64,000 bases of DNA, from positions 3,167,501 through 3,231,500 of the forward strand of contig JAZARR010000110.1 of assembly GCA_037389465.1 (NCBI GenBank), read 5' to 3'. The DNA comes from Baylisascaris procyonis (lineage: Eukaryota > Nematoda > Chromadorea > Rhabditida > Ascarididae). The notes beneath the pieces were generated by a model, which saw nothing but the letters and a program-made list of their open reading frames with translations, was not told where the DNA came from and did not search any database. Numbering within the stretch: position 1 is the stretch's first letter; every line of letters starts with the position of its first letter. Both the position numbers and the translations under genes were made by a program. Below are positions 23,222 to 35,934 of the stretch, one piece after another.

Positions 23222-23292
23222 GTTGTGTGCGTATTGGTGAGGTGAGATGAGGCAATGTGAGATGAGGTGAGGAATGCTCGATGATGTGTCGG

Positions 23293-23299
23293 CTTTATA
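23293..23299 (-). promoter_or_regulatory. TATA box of Cys-rich gene, copy 2
   Basis: TATAAAG on the minus strand, exact mirror of 11912-11918, at the same distance from its ATG (23221). Confidence 0.55.
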
Positions 23300-23626
23300 G
23301 TGCTGTGGAATGGCTTGGTCAGCGGGACCGGTCATTGCAACATATATTTACTGTGTTCTCAAGTGGGAAAAGCGAGTCTGGCTAGATGGGTATTAGCACA
23401 ATTGAAAAACAGCCGCCTTCTTGCACTGTGCAGCCGCTCAATTAAAGTACATCTGTCAACAAAGAGGGATTTACTATTGCATTGAAGTGACTACTGCTTC
23501 TGTTATTGCTACCATTATTAGTATACAAACACTCATACTTCACTACGTCAAATCCATGAAATATTACATCGATCTATCACTGCCAATGGGATGTTTATTG
23601 TTCATTCACCTGTCAAAAAAAGTTTT

Positions 23627-25019
23627 GAGTCAGTAGTCGTATATGACAACTGTAACAAAGGATTTTAGCATAAGAAATTTCAACTTCATATATGATAAGA
23701 AATTTTATGAATAATTTCTTCGATATCAATGAATTCATTGTTATTTTGTCTTTTGCATGAAATGATTTGAGAAGTGTTGCGCTTGTTAATGCACCTGTTG
23801 TAGCGTAAATTGATTAACGATGTAGTTCACAAACCGGTCAATCTAAGGTCACATCATTGACGCTCGATGTATCCATCATTTACGCGCACTCATATCGTTC
23901 ACACTTTCTTGTGAAAACGCTTTCAAAGAACATCATTTCGACGTAAAATCGATATTTCTATGAATATTTCAAAATTTAAATATTTATCTTTAAAAAAACT
24001 ATTTTATATTTTAATGCATAATTGCTTGTTTTTCCCCTTGAGCTGATGCTTATCGAACGAAATGCATTAAATCTCTGCAGTTAAAAGAGTTGAAAATACT
24101 TTAACGAATGTAAAAAGCGGAAATTATCGCATTTTGGCATTTCTCGGACAACATAACAATTGGAATCATCAATTAGAATTGTTGCAAATTATCTTAAAGT
24201 TAAAATTTTTTGTAATGGTGAGATGGATTTTCATCGAAAATTTTCTGATGAAAAGAAAAGTTGAAAAGGATTTTTTTTTTGACGCAAGAATCTAACGAAA
24301 CTGTTGCTTTACATATGAGTTTTGGCTATTGGCTAAGTTTTTCGGCTCATTAGCTGGCTTAATGTAATGTCGGCTTTTCCCTGCTAATTCGCAAACAATC
24401 TTATTTCAGCACAAAAATAGGTGCAATAAAATCTTCAAACAATATTTAAAACGAAAAAAAATGCGAGTGATTTAATTTGCTTAGCGAAACTTCCCTCTAA
24501 TATGTCACAGTTTCAAATCAAAAACTATAAACTCTACATTTTTTTCTTTCATTTCTCTTTTGTCCTTTTTTCCCTCTTTATTAGCCGTTTTGCTTCTATT
24601 TGCAACTTCTCCATTTCTCTACCTGAAAAGTTGTGAGCAAAAAATGGCAACCAGTTTTTCCCTTGATTTTTTTTATGTTATGAAAGGCACATGAGAAATT
24701 CTGTCATAGAGTTTTAAGTAAGCAATACATGTAGCAGCTGGTTAATGGAACATAGTAGTCTATGGGGCAATTCAGGAGATCCAAATAAAAATCATTGAAT
24801 TTTTTATATACTTGAAGAGACTTTATTGATTTTCAAATTTTCAGGGGAACGTTTCAGGCTCACTCCCTCAAAAATCGTTGAAATTTTTTCGAGTACACTG
24901 TGATTTAAATAAAAGTGAGAACTATTTTAGCAAATTTTCTTGGGGACGGCCTAAAATAGTCCAAAATGCCTCATATGCTACTGAACACAGCCATTGCAAT
25001 TTTCATCGACACTATTTCA
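23627..25019. other. AT-rich intergenic stretch
   Basis: Unique sequence immediately outside the right arm. I see no exon with acceptable signals and no repeat beyond short A/T runs. Confidence 0.4.
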
Positions 25020-25098
25020 GGATCGTCATCATAAGAATCTCGCAGAGAAGCAAAGGAATGCTCTTGGCTTGTGCTCTACACTTCCGTCGACTATGACG
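25020..25098 (+). CDS. Candidate internal exon, unrecognised
   Basis: A TATTTCAG acceptor at 25012-25019 is followed by an open frame with protein-like content (KNLAEKQRNALGLCSTLPS) up to a strong donor TT/GTGAGC. A second candidate exon after ATTCCAG near 25256 joins in phase and continues ILEANGTYVSRTLST. No upstream partner exon found, so this may be a fragment of a gene or a coincidence of good signals. Confidence 0.25.
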
Positions 25099-25424
25099 TT
25101 GTGAGCTGTATATGCAACGGTGAAATGCGCTGGAATTATTGGATTTGAAGCTATTAACACGAAAGCAGGTTGGATTGTGGTTTTTAAGGTCAAGTTTTAA
25201 CCAAGTTTCAATCATTTTAACCATCAAGTTTGATCATTTTTTTAAACCAGATTCCAGGATTTTGGAGGCAAACGGCACATATGTATCTCGGACACTCTCA
25301 ACTATACAAGTCTTCTCGTTCACTCACTCAACTTTAGATATCCTTTCGATGATGATAGAATGGAGAATAAGAAAAATTCTTGTTCATCTGAAGTACATTA
25401 TGGTTTTTTCTCATTTGCCTTAAA

Positions 25425-27303
25425 AGGCCACATTTTTGAGTGTTTGAATTGACTGAAATTTTACGCTCATTTTAGAGATTTTTCAGAAATTCATTGTCTT
25501 GCATCATAAAATATATTCTTATAAAATTTTTTCATTATTTGATAGAACTACTGATTGCAACTCTTCATATCATTTTGCACAAAATTTCATTCCTCTCTTC
25601 CTCAACCCTCTTCGTTTTCTTCAGAAAAAATGAGAATTGCTTTATTTTTCGACAGCCTAAAAACCGTTAAAATTTTTTTCGAGATGTTCTTTCTCGCTAT
25701 TTTTGCATAATGCGTTTTTGTATACCGCACAACAGAATATTATTTAGAAATCCGTCGATTGAGATGATTATACGCATACGCTGCTATATATTTCGTTATA
25801 TTTTATCCAGCGATCAAGTGGCTTTAAATGTGTTTTTTGTAAATTTCTTTGCAAGAGTACATTATGCGACGTGATGTCTGTATGTGTCTGTGTCTGTCTG
25901 TATACTTCTCTTTGTCTGGTAAGCTGGAATAATACACCATTGGATCTTAAAGCTGTTTATAAACAATTAAAAGCGACGAAAAATTTGCACTCATTTTATG
26001 TCATTCCATATTTGATTACACATTGCTTGGCTTATAGAAAAGCAGATCATTTAAGAAAAGGTTTATGCGGATGGTGATGTCAATTAATAAAAGGTAGCAA
26101 TAATTTTACATCTTCTTTATTTATTTATAAGTTCAGAAATTGATTGACATGATGTGCAGAATGCAAAAGCGCATATCGTGCCAACTCTTCTGGCGCGCTT
26201 TTCTACTTATTTTTCATTTATAAAGAATATAAATTGACTAGTTAGTCACTAAAAACAAATGTATATCTCTTCTATAGTGATTTAATATTTTTTGATCATT
26301 TATTTGCGCAACCAACACAATTCATAAAATATTTTCGCAAGCTGATGGCTATTTCAATCTTTTGAGAGAATTTTTATTGTACGTGAAATATTTTGATGAT
26401 TATGCAAAGAGAGAGAGAGAGAGGGAAAGAGGAAGAGAGAGAGACGTGTTATCTAAAGATCTGGCCGTATGCGAGTTCTATTTCTAGGCCATATTATCGC
26501 TATTTCATGTTTGGCAAAATTCATTTTCTTGTTCACTCACCCCGCTGATCGTAACTCAAATTTTGACCGATTTTCACGCTCACTTTATTTATTCGTCGTT
26601 ATTTAAATAAAATATTTAACTTTCGAAATTATCGCTAACACCCCCGTTTCCTTTACTTTTTTTATTTGCTTTGAATATTTTAAGCTCATTTATTTTTATA
26701 TATGTTTAAATAAATATTTAGTAAATAATATTATTAACGCCTCACAAATTTTCTTTTTTCTTTGGAAATGCAATTGTGGATGTATAATTATTTGAATGTT
26801 TAATCGGCTTTCAACGATCGTCATCGTTTATTTCGTTTCTTAAGCGGCGTTCTTCAGTTATTCCGCTTATGAAGAACGGCGTCCAACTTTAGCTCAACAG
26901 TCGAAGTCAAGAATGTTGGCAATTTCAATTCTTTGTTAAACAAAACTCCGATCACGGTTAGCTTTTTATCGGAAATCAATGCTTTCCTCATAAAATGCTT
27001 CCACAAATCTAATTTTTGTCCTTGGGCTATTCTTGGAACATGGAGTAGTAGGAAAGATTAGAGGATGAAAGAAGTGAACCTAACCGGAAGGATTGGTGTG
27101 ATAAGTTTTTATCAATTAAGAATAAGTAATAAAATATACGCATTAATGTATTCATATTTTTGCCGAATTGGCTATTCGCGCAAATCTCCTATAATAATCT
27201 TAAAATCCTTTTTTTCGGCGTAAAATAGTATTGTCATAATGCGTTTTCCAAATGCAACTATGCAGAACAGCATAGCAACTAGTCTCTTTTGCGTGTTTTG
27301 CAT
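25425..27303. other. AT-rich stretch with a purine microsatellite
   Basis: No coding segment supported. A (GA)n-rich purine tract lies at 26407-26444. Short overlapping inverted repeats (ttcttca/tgaagaa and taagcgg/ccgctta) occur around 26838-26882. Confidence 0.45.
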
Positions 27304-29344
27304 TCAACTTTGTGCTTCCAAATGGAATTTTTGTTTTTGCTTATTTTTGTGATGCTCTGTACATCTGCCTTCTAATCCCGGTTCAGTGGGATAATTGTAC
27401 GCCTGTAAGTAGCTGAAAATTTTATTCACAATAGTTAAATAGGAAACGGCTCTATGTAGAGATTCCGATGCTTGTATACTAACCATTTGCATATATGGGT
27501 ATTTTATACATATTTATATGTTTTGCTAAATACATTGAATTTAATGACCGAAATTAATGAAGGCAGCATTATTCATTTGTATACCATTTATGAATCACTG
27601 ATCAATGAACGCACAGATTTTCTCTCCCCTCAAACAGTAGCCATTTGAGAATGTTTAGTGGTGTTGGCTAGTCAATGGATAGTATCCTCTTGCCGATGCT
27701 TTTTTTCGACAATCTTTCACTCTCACAGTCTTTGTTTACCACCAGAAAAGCAAACTTTCAATCAAAGCTAACCGCCGCTTGCATAGAAATAAACTCGAAA
27801 TCAACTCCTCCTCTATCCAGCTAACCGGCTAACTTTCCTTACAACAGGTGAATAGTAGGGCCATCAATGAATGGATAGCAAACATTATAGAGTAGGGTGT
27901 ACGCTTACTATGACTAGATCGAAGAGTTTCTTGATGATGATATTATTTGCGAAAAGAATCATTTTATATGCATCATGAAAGAGTTGAAGTTTGTTCGTTT
28001 ATTTTTCGTTGAATAGCTATTTCAATATGTGTAATCTGTAAACGTTTCAAGAATAGAGCCATTCATTTAAGAGCAGATTTCTTTACTTTCAAATTTATGT
28101 ACTATTCCATCAAAATTGTACTATTCCTTTAATGCTCACCTTGTAGACTATTCTTTCAAAAATACTTTCTTTTTTTGGCTTGATATAATAGTTGTAAATT
28201 TCTTCTTCGTTACGATGTAGAAATTGGATTGCGATCAAAAATCTGAGAAAATCTGAGAAATGTTTTATACATCCGAGAAAAAAATGTAATTTTGTGAGTT
28301 TTTCAGAATTTGTAGGCAAAAAGTTACTGTGGACTGTACTTTCATCGAATTAAATTATTCTGTATTTGATCGTGAATAAACTTCCGGAAATAAAAGAATA
28401 AATTCTGGATGAAATCTCTAGAATTATACTATGAGAAATATTCAATTTGTAAAGGGAGATTAAACGCCAATCGAACCCACAATGTCATTTGCTGTATGCA
28501 CTTCGCATCAACCTACGAACGTCACGCAAATAGTCGAACGATATGCAAACGAATGTGACAGCCCGCTGCCTCGTCAACGTATCGTGACAGCGTTGTCGCC
28601 TGGCAGTAAATATATTTTTGGCGCCAACTTTATGTAAATTCGAATTCATTGATTTATCACACCTATCAGCATTTCATAATCAATTAGTCATTCATAAAAT
28701 TCATCCGCTTTTCTTTCTTAGACGTTTTCAAAGTTCTTTTTTTAAATTTTTAAATAACAGAGTCGGAAAGCGGAATTTTTTAGTGCGATCAAAGTCCACA
28801 AACCTATTTTATCGGCTTAATACAGCAATAGAAATATTGATATTTGTCTACATGTTTTATCGCAAACAATTGCTGCTTCACGCGATAAGAAATTTCATTC
28901 AAAGTTAAAATTTCGAATGCAGGACCTCAAAAAGGCAAACTGAAAGCTCATTTCATCTGGAAAACCCTTTTAAACACTTTAACAATTAAAAATTTGAAAG
29001 TGGGCATACGGCCAAAGATTCTAACTATCAATTTTTAAGATAATCGATTCCTCGGAAATAGATTTAGACTCTTGGAAAATAATACAGTATTATTCACTGA
29101 TTGGTTAAATTGCCTTAGAAATGGATAAGGTTTAAATCCTCCAAGCGCTCCCCTCCCTGCTCTACGTCATAGTATATATTAAGGAAGAAATCCTCACCTT
29201 TTCATTCTTGGCTGGCGCCAGAGGGCTCAAATTTTTCTGGGACATAAAGAAAAAATCGCCAGTTAGCGCCATATCTACGAGCGCTTTAAATTTAAAGCGA
29301 TCAAATTTCCTAGTTAAAAGTGAACAGTGGAAGCAAAAACCCAT
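27304..29344 (-). CDS. Candidate four-exon small gene, unrecognised product
   Basis: Assembled on the minus strand from 29344-29198, 28599-28551, 28252-28140 and 27402-27304, giving 135 codons plus TGA in a consistent frame. The start is an ATG three bases after a TTCTAG acceptor. Exons 1 and 3 end at strong donors (AAG/GTGAGG and AAG/GTGAGC). Exon 1 has SQKNLSPLAPAKNEK, exon 3 has FLHRNEEEIYNYYIKPKK, and the last has YPTEPGLEGRCTEHHKNKQ. The short second exon is the weakest: its donor is GTTTGC, and the opposite strand also carries a 51-codon ORF (28482-28637). No domain recognised. Confidence 0.33.
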
Positions 29345-30438
29345 CAGCTAGAAGAATATAAAGGTGCAACTCTTTAACTAAAGGAACTTTTGCCTTCTTG
29401 GAAAATAGAAATTTAAATAATATTATATCGTTCTAATATTTTCTTCGCTATTTTTATTTTCTTACTACAGCGTAGTTCCCCAGTGCAAATTCGGTTTATT
29501 TAATTCATTGTTGGGCTTATTTCACAGTTATCGCTTTCACTAAATCCCGTTTTGTCGATCGTTTTGGATTGAATTTAACGGTTGCAACTCAAAGATGATA
29601 GTGAAATATTCTCATAAATTGCGTCCGTTTGTTTATGGTTTCTTTTGGATTGTACCGCACCTTGATGTATTTTCTCATCTTGAAATAAACCCCCTACCGT
29701 GATGGCGTACTAATGACAACCCTCTAAACTGGAATATGCTAATCGTTTCGTTGCCTTCTTTAAACTTTGCAGCATTTTCATTGAATTCCTAAAATATCAT
29801 TTAGACTTCAATAGATATAGCTTGCAATTCACATTTCAAAGGGCCCAAAATTGTTATGCATAAAAGCAAAAACTGTGTTATTATAACATATTTCTTTATT
29901 AGATTCAACAGCTTTTTTTCCTAACTTTGGCGGCAAATATGAGACTCCTTTGAACCTCTAACTCCTCTCTTAACGACCCCCTCAGAGGCATCTGAAGCGG
30001 TCTTTAACCATTCGACAATTGGTATAAGTACTGCCATTGGATGAATAAAAGTTGCAATATAAAACATTGGCTTGTCTCGGTAATAAAACTTCCTCTTTCG
30101 ATGTATTTTTTTGGGGATTCGCGCTTTTCACTTATCACTAGAGAGCTGTGTGTTTGCTAAGTATACCTTTCATATGCTGAATCTGCCAACATATCAATCT
30201 CTTTCCTTTCGTGAGGGATATTCTCGAGAATTGGTTGCGAAGAATAGAGATACTCCAAGCTGTATTCAAAAAGATTTTCGAACGAGAAGAAATTGATTCA
30301 ATTTTTCAGAAAATTTTTCAAAAATTACCCCAAAATTACGTTCGATCAATAATTTCTTTCTATTACCTCAATCACTATCACTAACAACTATTCACATATT
30401 ATTCCCTTGTCTTATCAAATATGTTCGTGATGTATATT
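29345..30438. other. Gene-poor AT-rich stretch
   Basis: Nothing supported on either strand. Confidence 0.4.
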
Positions 30439-30609
30439 TCATGCAAAACGAATCAGTGTAATTTTATAGGCAGTGCAATTTTTTTGTGTTGATTTTGCTT
30501 GCATATCGGGGCGTGACAGCTGGCTGGCTCCTTCGAGATCGGCCACTCTCCCTCTACGAGCGATCATAATAGGCGTGTGGTCTTCGTTGAGCACACGTAA
30601 CGCGTTTGT
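30439..30609 (-). CDS. Coding-like 56-codon segment in a GC-richer island
   Basis: The minus strand reads with strongly coding-like codons from about 30609 to TGA at 30439 (LRVLNEDHTPIMIARRGR, then ADLEGASQLSRPDMQ). The plus strand of the same island is also open, so strand is not certain. The segment begins just after an in-frame stop without a good acceptor or ATG. It may be an exon whose acceptor I missed, or a gene relic. Confidence 0.28.
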   Translation of the reverse strand, partial: TNALRVLNEDHTPIMIARRGRVADLEGASQLSRPDMQAKSTQKNCTAYKITLIRFA

Positions 30610-30709
30610 TTATATGAGAGCCTTTCTTATTGGGCATTGCTCTAATCGTAGCGCCTGTTACGCCTTACCTCAATTGATTCCAACAGGCTTTAAAATTCGC
30701 TAGCCTTCA

Positions 30710-33500
30710 GAAACACCAGCAAGATTCCAAATCTATATTTAACAAATATTCTCCACTCAATTTCCATTAGTGAATCAAGCTTTTTGTAGATTTTTATCAC
30801 TAATAATATTAAAAAAAGATGAACATATCATCCATGATGCTCCCGTTTAAAGGTCGTCGAATTTCAAAAACACTTTCCTTTAGAAGTGGTTGTTTTCGTT
30901 GACTTTTCCTATATATTTCACAGCATCTGATTGACTTAATATGTAGAAATTACCACTTTTATGTGGTATACGCTATAACCGTGATAGTTAAAGAACGCGA
31001 ATATTTGTAATTCAATTTAATAATGCTGACTGCAGAGTCCATTCATGTACTCGGTGTTTTTTTTTTTCTAAACACGGACAATATTTTCGTTTTCTTTATT
31101 TCCATTTTCCTGTAGTTTTTATTCCCCAGTTTTGCGGTAAGTTTAGTAGCGACAAAATAAAATTAAATTCTATGTGATTCCAAATGGTTTGCCTCAAAGC
31201 TATTTATTTTTTGTTGTCTTTTTGCTTTTCATTAATAAACTATTAGAATAACAGACAGACTTTTAAAGCGACTTATTTTAGCAAATTAAATAGATATTCA
31301 TAATTCACTTACTTTTTTTTAAACTTACCTTTTCATATGAATCGCATACCATCAGAATATTGTGATTGATACGAATCAACAACACTCTCTTCAATTTCTG
31401 AGCTGAAAAATTCGCCACATTTCATTTTTCCGCATTAAAAAAATTCACTACTTAGAAGGTAAACGTTGCTAGATAATGACTGCAAATAATTTTTGCATTT
31501 AGGGTCAGAATTCGTCAACTTTTATTCAATTTGATTGTATAAATTGCTTTCGAAAATCGAAAATTAGCAACTTGGAATCCCTCATTTCTCATAAAAAGCA
31601 TCACTAGCAATTACCATCGGCAGTTTATTTGTTTATTTCATAGCAACCTAAATGATCACCTTCGGGAAAATTTAATGGTGGGTTATTTCGAAAAATACCT
31701 AAGGATAGAATTTTTTAAGGAATTCTTCCTGGTGTATAATTATGTTTGAGAGATTAATTGGCGAATATTTTCTTTCTTAACGGTATGCAAAACGGTGATC
31801 TAATCTATATAATATATCTGAATATAAAAAGAAACGTTTTTTATCTAATCGTACAGAAGCTCACATTAATATTTGCACAAAATGTATTCATTTATTGATG
31901 TGTACAATTTGAACATGAATAGATGTGACATTTTCAGAGTTTTTTCTTTTCATATAAAATTTGACGTTTTCGTGCAATTTAATTTCCCTCTTGTTGCTAT
32001 TTTGATAGAAATCCTTACCTCTTTTTGTGATTGAGCATATTGAAGTTTGATTTTGAAAAGAATATTTATTTACTTTATTTGTAATGAATTGAACTCGTTA
32101 CAAGTAAAGTTGAAAAAAATATTATTTATTTTTAATGTTAAAATAATTACTTTACGCTTATTATTTGTATGGAATTTAATCGGATTATCTCAGCACTAAT
32201 TCATTCGCTTATTATTCACCTATATTACAGTTATAGTGTTGTTAACTAAAGAATATTCTAACATTTAAACGAATAGTTGTTTCTATCGAATTTGTATTGT
32301 GTAAATAGGTCGGCTCATTTCGCTATTACGAATGATCGACGGATTATTGCAACGTTTTATCGTTGATTGACGTTCGAAAAAGTAGTGGCTTCCCGTTTTA
32401 TCATTCTCAAAGTTTTCATTGCGATTAGTGGAGAAATTTTATTATTTGCAATATTTAGATGAGGCATTTTGTGATTTTATTTGCAATTGTATTTTTATAA
32501 CTCACCACACCTATAGGCTTATGAATGAAATCGACGATAACAAGATTCTTAGAGACGTGGACGTTCTTTAGACAAGGAAAAAATGCCGATTTCAAATGGG
32601 TTTAAATCGAGAACAATAGTCATTTTTTACAATGAATTTAATCAAATGAATTTGTTGCCACTTGAAGATCAAAATGAATATGCATATTTTTTTTCGATTT
32701 TTGAGTGATCGGAATGGAATTAATAGGAATAATCGAATCCCTTCTCAATGAGTACAATTAAATGATGCATTTTCAATCGAATTTTTCAATTGTAAGACAT
32801 CAAAATAAAATGAAGGCACTTTGAAGAGCTTTTGCTGTTATATTTCAATACTGTTTACAAGGTGAACAATTCTTTCGTAGAGCTGATAAAATAATGACGA
32901 CAATAAGATTGAAGATGATGACGTTTGGAATATTCAAAGATCAAGATCAGCGTACAGTGATAGCACCTGACGCCACCCTAATCAAAACTGTGTGGTGCTT
33001 TCGATAAGCACCTCAGTAAAGATTCTGCGAACACTAGTTGGAATCCATCAAAAATGATAGGCAATCGAGTTAACGGCCAGTTCACCTATCTTAAAACTTA
33101 TTGAATATTCAAATTTATTTGCTGGTCAAGCACTTTGAAGAGCTTTTGCTGTTATTTTTTTTAATTTTTTTTTAATCTTTTATTTATTTTTTTTTAATCA
33201 GCTTTTGCTGATTAAATTAGTTGTCGCATTAAACATGCAAAATCGATTAGCAACGTTAGTTCGCTTATTATTTGAGGTTGAATATATGCATTTACTTGCG
33301 CTTATTACTATTAAAGAGACCTGAGATATGGACTTAACAAATTTGCATATTACTTTTACAGTGTAACATTAAGTCAATGCTGCATGCAGCAAGACAGCTG
33401 CACAATCTCGTTGAATCTTGCTCTCCTTTCACTACAAAGAATTAAAGTTTTTTTACGTTGATGTAGATAGGTTGGCGTCCGCTGCAAACCTGAAATTTCG
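30710..33500. other. AT-rich stretch with a dispersed exact repeat
   Basis: No gene supported. A 26-bp exact direct repeat (starting gcactttgaagag) occurs at 32816-32841 and 33130-33155. Between the copies, about 32880-33060 is GC-richer with short open frames on both strands. Confidence 0.4.
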
Positions 33501-33521
33501 TTTGGTTCTCTCAATTAGCAC

Positions 33522-33624
33522 CTGAACGAGCATGATTGCGCGACGATACGATTGTACGTTGTGGTATGAACACATGGGGACATGTCGCGACAATTAGGCG
33601 GTACGGTTGACGATCTAATGCCAT
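33522..33624 (-). CDS. Candidate first exon, unrecognised
   Basis: The minus strand reads from ATG at 33624 through 34 codons (MALDRQPYRLIVATCPHVF at the start) to a TCAG/GTGCTA junction, in a GC-rich block unlike its surroundings. An AATTTCAG acceptor follows only about 32 bp later, which is too short for a normal intron, so the model is incomplete. No family recognised. Confidence 0.2.
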
Positions 33625-34916
33625 TCAGTTTTTATTGCTGTGCATAGAGCTAAAAGTAGAGGAAATTTAGTGAGCCCTATGTTTCGAATTTTTCAGTTTC
33701 TACCCGAATTTTTTCTGTTTTTTTTCTCCCAGAGTTTTTCTGGAACAGTTGCAATTGCAGGAATAGAATAGATAGGGATGAGGGCTCAAGTGGGGGTTGA
33801 GATAGTGCTTTCACTGCTTACGTTGCAAATTCTACAAGAAATGAGGCGATCGAAAATGCGACTTGGCTGCATACATAGAACTCGTAAATGTAAATTGAGG
33901 ACCCAGCTTTACCGATTAATTTCAATCACCATTGCTCTTCTGCACTATTGCCGCGAATATCAATTGCAAGAAAAAAAAAAAATGGTGGTGAGGACGAAGG
34001 ATTGAAAGGCGAATTTGTGTGGCAGTGTTACAATTTGGTCAGATATTTGATCTTTTATCATACCCAACCCCACCCCGCTCTTATGCAAATATTGCAGTGA
34101 ATTGTGAGAATTCACTTAAAAGTCACTCTTTAAAAAATTTTTTTTGATAATTAAAGTTTCTTTTAAGTAATTTTCTGCTCTAATCGAGAGAATGATTGGA
34201 TGGATTCGTTAGATTATTGTTTATATCGATGAAACAAAAGAAAAAGAAGAGAGAGAGAGAAATGGAGGAAAAAATCCCCAGCAATCTTATGAAGACGACC
34301 GGAAATATGATGAAATCAATTTGACACGTTGTGTGCAGTTACCTGTTTTGCGGGTGAACTTGAAATAATTGAAATCAACGCATTATTGGATTGAGCACTA
34401 TAAACAGCCCAAATAATCACTTCCACCTTTTAATGTTTTCATTTTCAAATATTTGCATTTCCCAACCAACGACGTTTATTATGATGCACTAAATATATTT
34501 ACGCTTAAAGCTTACTCATTTTCGTTTATTTTTGCATTCTGCTGTGTGAACGTTGTCACATTGCCCAAATGCACTTTTTTAGTTGGGAAATACATAAAAA
34601 CGTTGCTAAAACGATGCAACCAAAGCTAAATCAAGCTGGACGGATTCTATAAAAAAATTTAAGGTGTGGGGGAGGTCAAAGTGTAACAAAAAAGTTTTCA
34701 TAAATGAACTTCACTCAATCATAAATACCATGATCATAGAAAGAAAATAGTTCTTTATTTTGAATAAACAAATATAATTGGAATAAATTTGCATAATAAT
34801 AGATAAAGTTTCATAGTTACCGAATATTATAAGATAAAATGTATCGCATTAATGAAACAATATTTTCCACACTAGAATTAAATTTAATTCTTTGAATTTC
34901 ATAAAAATATTAATAT
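33625..34916. other. AT-rich stretch, nothing resolved
   Basis: A minus-strand segment near 33800-33860 lies between a TATGCAG acceptor and an AAC/GTAAGC donor and is open in two frames, but it is too short to assign. The rest shows no coding or repeat structure. Confidence 0.35.
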
Positions 34917-35934
34917 TTATTTATTCTTTTCGTTATCTGCAATAAAGCAAAAGAATTGCGCAATAAAATTTGCACGATAGAATCGTGGCGCCATTTCTTC
35001 GAATTGTTTATGACCTTCCCTGTGAATTGTTGACAGCTAAGCATTATCCACAATTGTTTTCGATCTCTGCTCTTTTTTTTTCTTTATCGATTAATGCGAA
35101 GATCACGTGTAAATTGCATATTCTGTTATCTATATCATCTGTACGACTTGAAGTGTTGTATACACAGCATTCATCTCTACCGTCGTTGTCTTTACAGTGT
35201 GCTTATTGGAAGCTTTGTAACCTCTAGAATATACATCCGTTTCATATGCGTAAATTAAATTTTTTTTTTTGCAGATAAAGAGCTGAAAATAATAAGAGCC
35301 AATCTTATTTTATTTTTGTGGGTTATTGTTTTCATTTTTCTATAATGCACATGACAATAAATTTAGCAACATCGATGCCGCTTAAATGCGTAACCAGCAC
35401 TAATGTTTACTCGCAATATTTTCAATTTGCTCATTCGGTTGCATCGTTTATTCGCCTCTTTTTAGTGCTAAAAGATAGCCGCCACATATGCTTTTGCAAA
35501 TCCCATCGTATTCTTCGTATTCATTCCGATTGCTTTAGGATGTTTCATCGTCTTCTCATCACCTAAATGTTGAGAAAATTCATTTCTGCTCCTTTGCGAA
35601 CAGAAACTTGACCAATATCGTAACTATGAAACAATAATAACGCACACTATAGACATCACTAGCACTATCGCACTTTCATTTTGCTTTAAAATGTCGAATG
35701 AGATATATGAGTGGAACATAGTGAAATGTTGTAACGGTGCTGGCAAATTGCCTTGCTCTTTTGCAAACAATGATTGCCGAATACTTTCTTTTTGGTGTCC
35801 TAAGTGAATTATTAGCTTTTTTGAATAAATATAAATGTAAATAATAAAACGAAGAGGCATCAGTATGGAATTTGCTACCTTGCTGCAATCTATCCAGAAT
35901 TGTTAGATACTGAGCTGGATGATTCTCCTCATGG
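34917..35934 (-). CDS. Candidate multi-exon gene fragment, unrecognised
   Basis: Three minus-strand segments look like exons. The first, 35934-35879, runs from a GAATCAG acceptor to a G/GTAGCA donor and reads ENHPAQYLTILDRLQQ. The second starts at 35739 and joins it in phase (PLQHFTMFHSYISFDILKQ), with its donor unresolved. The last, 35019-34917, starts after ATTCACAG and reads EGHKQFEEMAPRFYR to a TAA. The link between the second and last segment does not keep phase with any good donor, so an exon is missing or the model is wrong. No start codon located. Confidence 0.25.

Larger units (their letters stand above)
17653..23626 (-). repeat. Right arm of the near-perfect inverted duplication
   Basis: This is the reverse complement of 11582-17558 with the few differences listed there. 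Beyond its outer end (23627 onward) the flank differs from the left flank, so the structure is left flank, arm, spacer, inverted arm, different right flank. It is not a simple mirrored contig. Confidence 0.97.

Noticed and set aside
11582..23626. Palindrome as a pure amplification or fold-back artefact
   Set aside because: A fold-back contig would continue as a mirror of its own flank. Here the left and right flanks are different unique DNA and the arms differ by several substitutions. An assembly join of two alleles is still possible, so it is kept as a check rather than a conclusion.
28482..28637. Plus-strand 51-codon ORF beginning MSFAVCTSHQ
   Set aside because: Coding-like, but it has no partner and lies opposite a segment that fits a minus-strand exon chain. 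The strand is undecided, so it was not listed separately.
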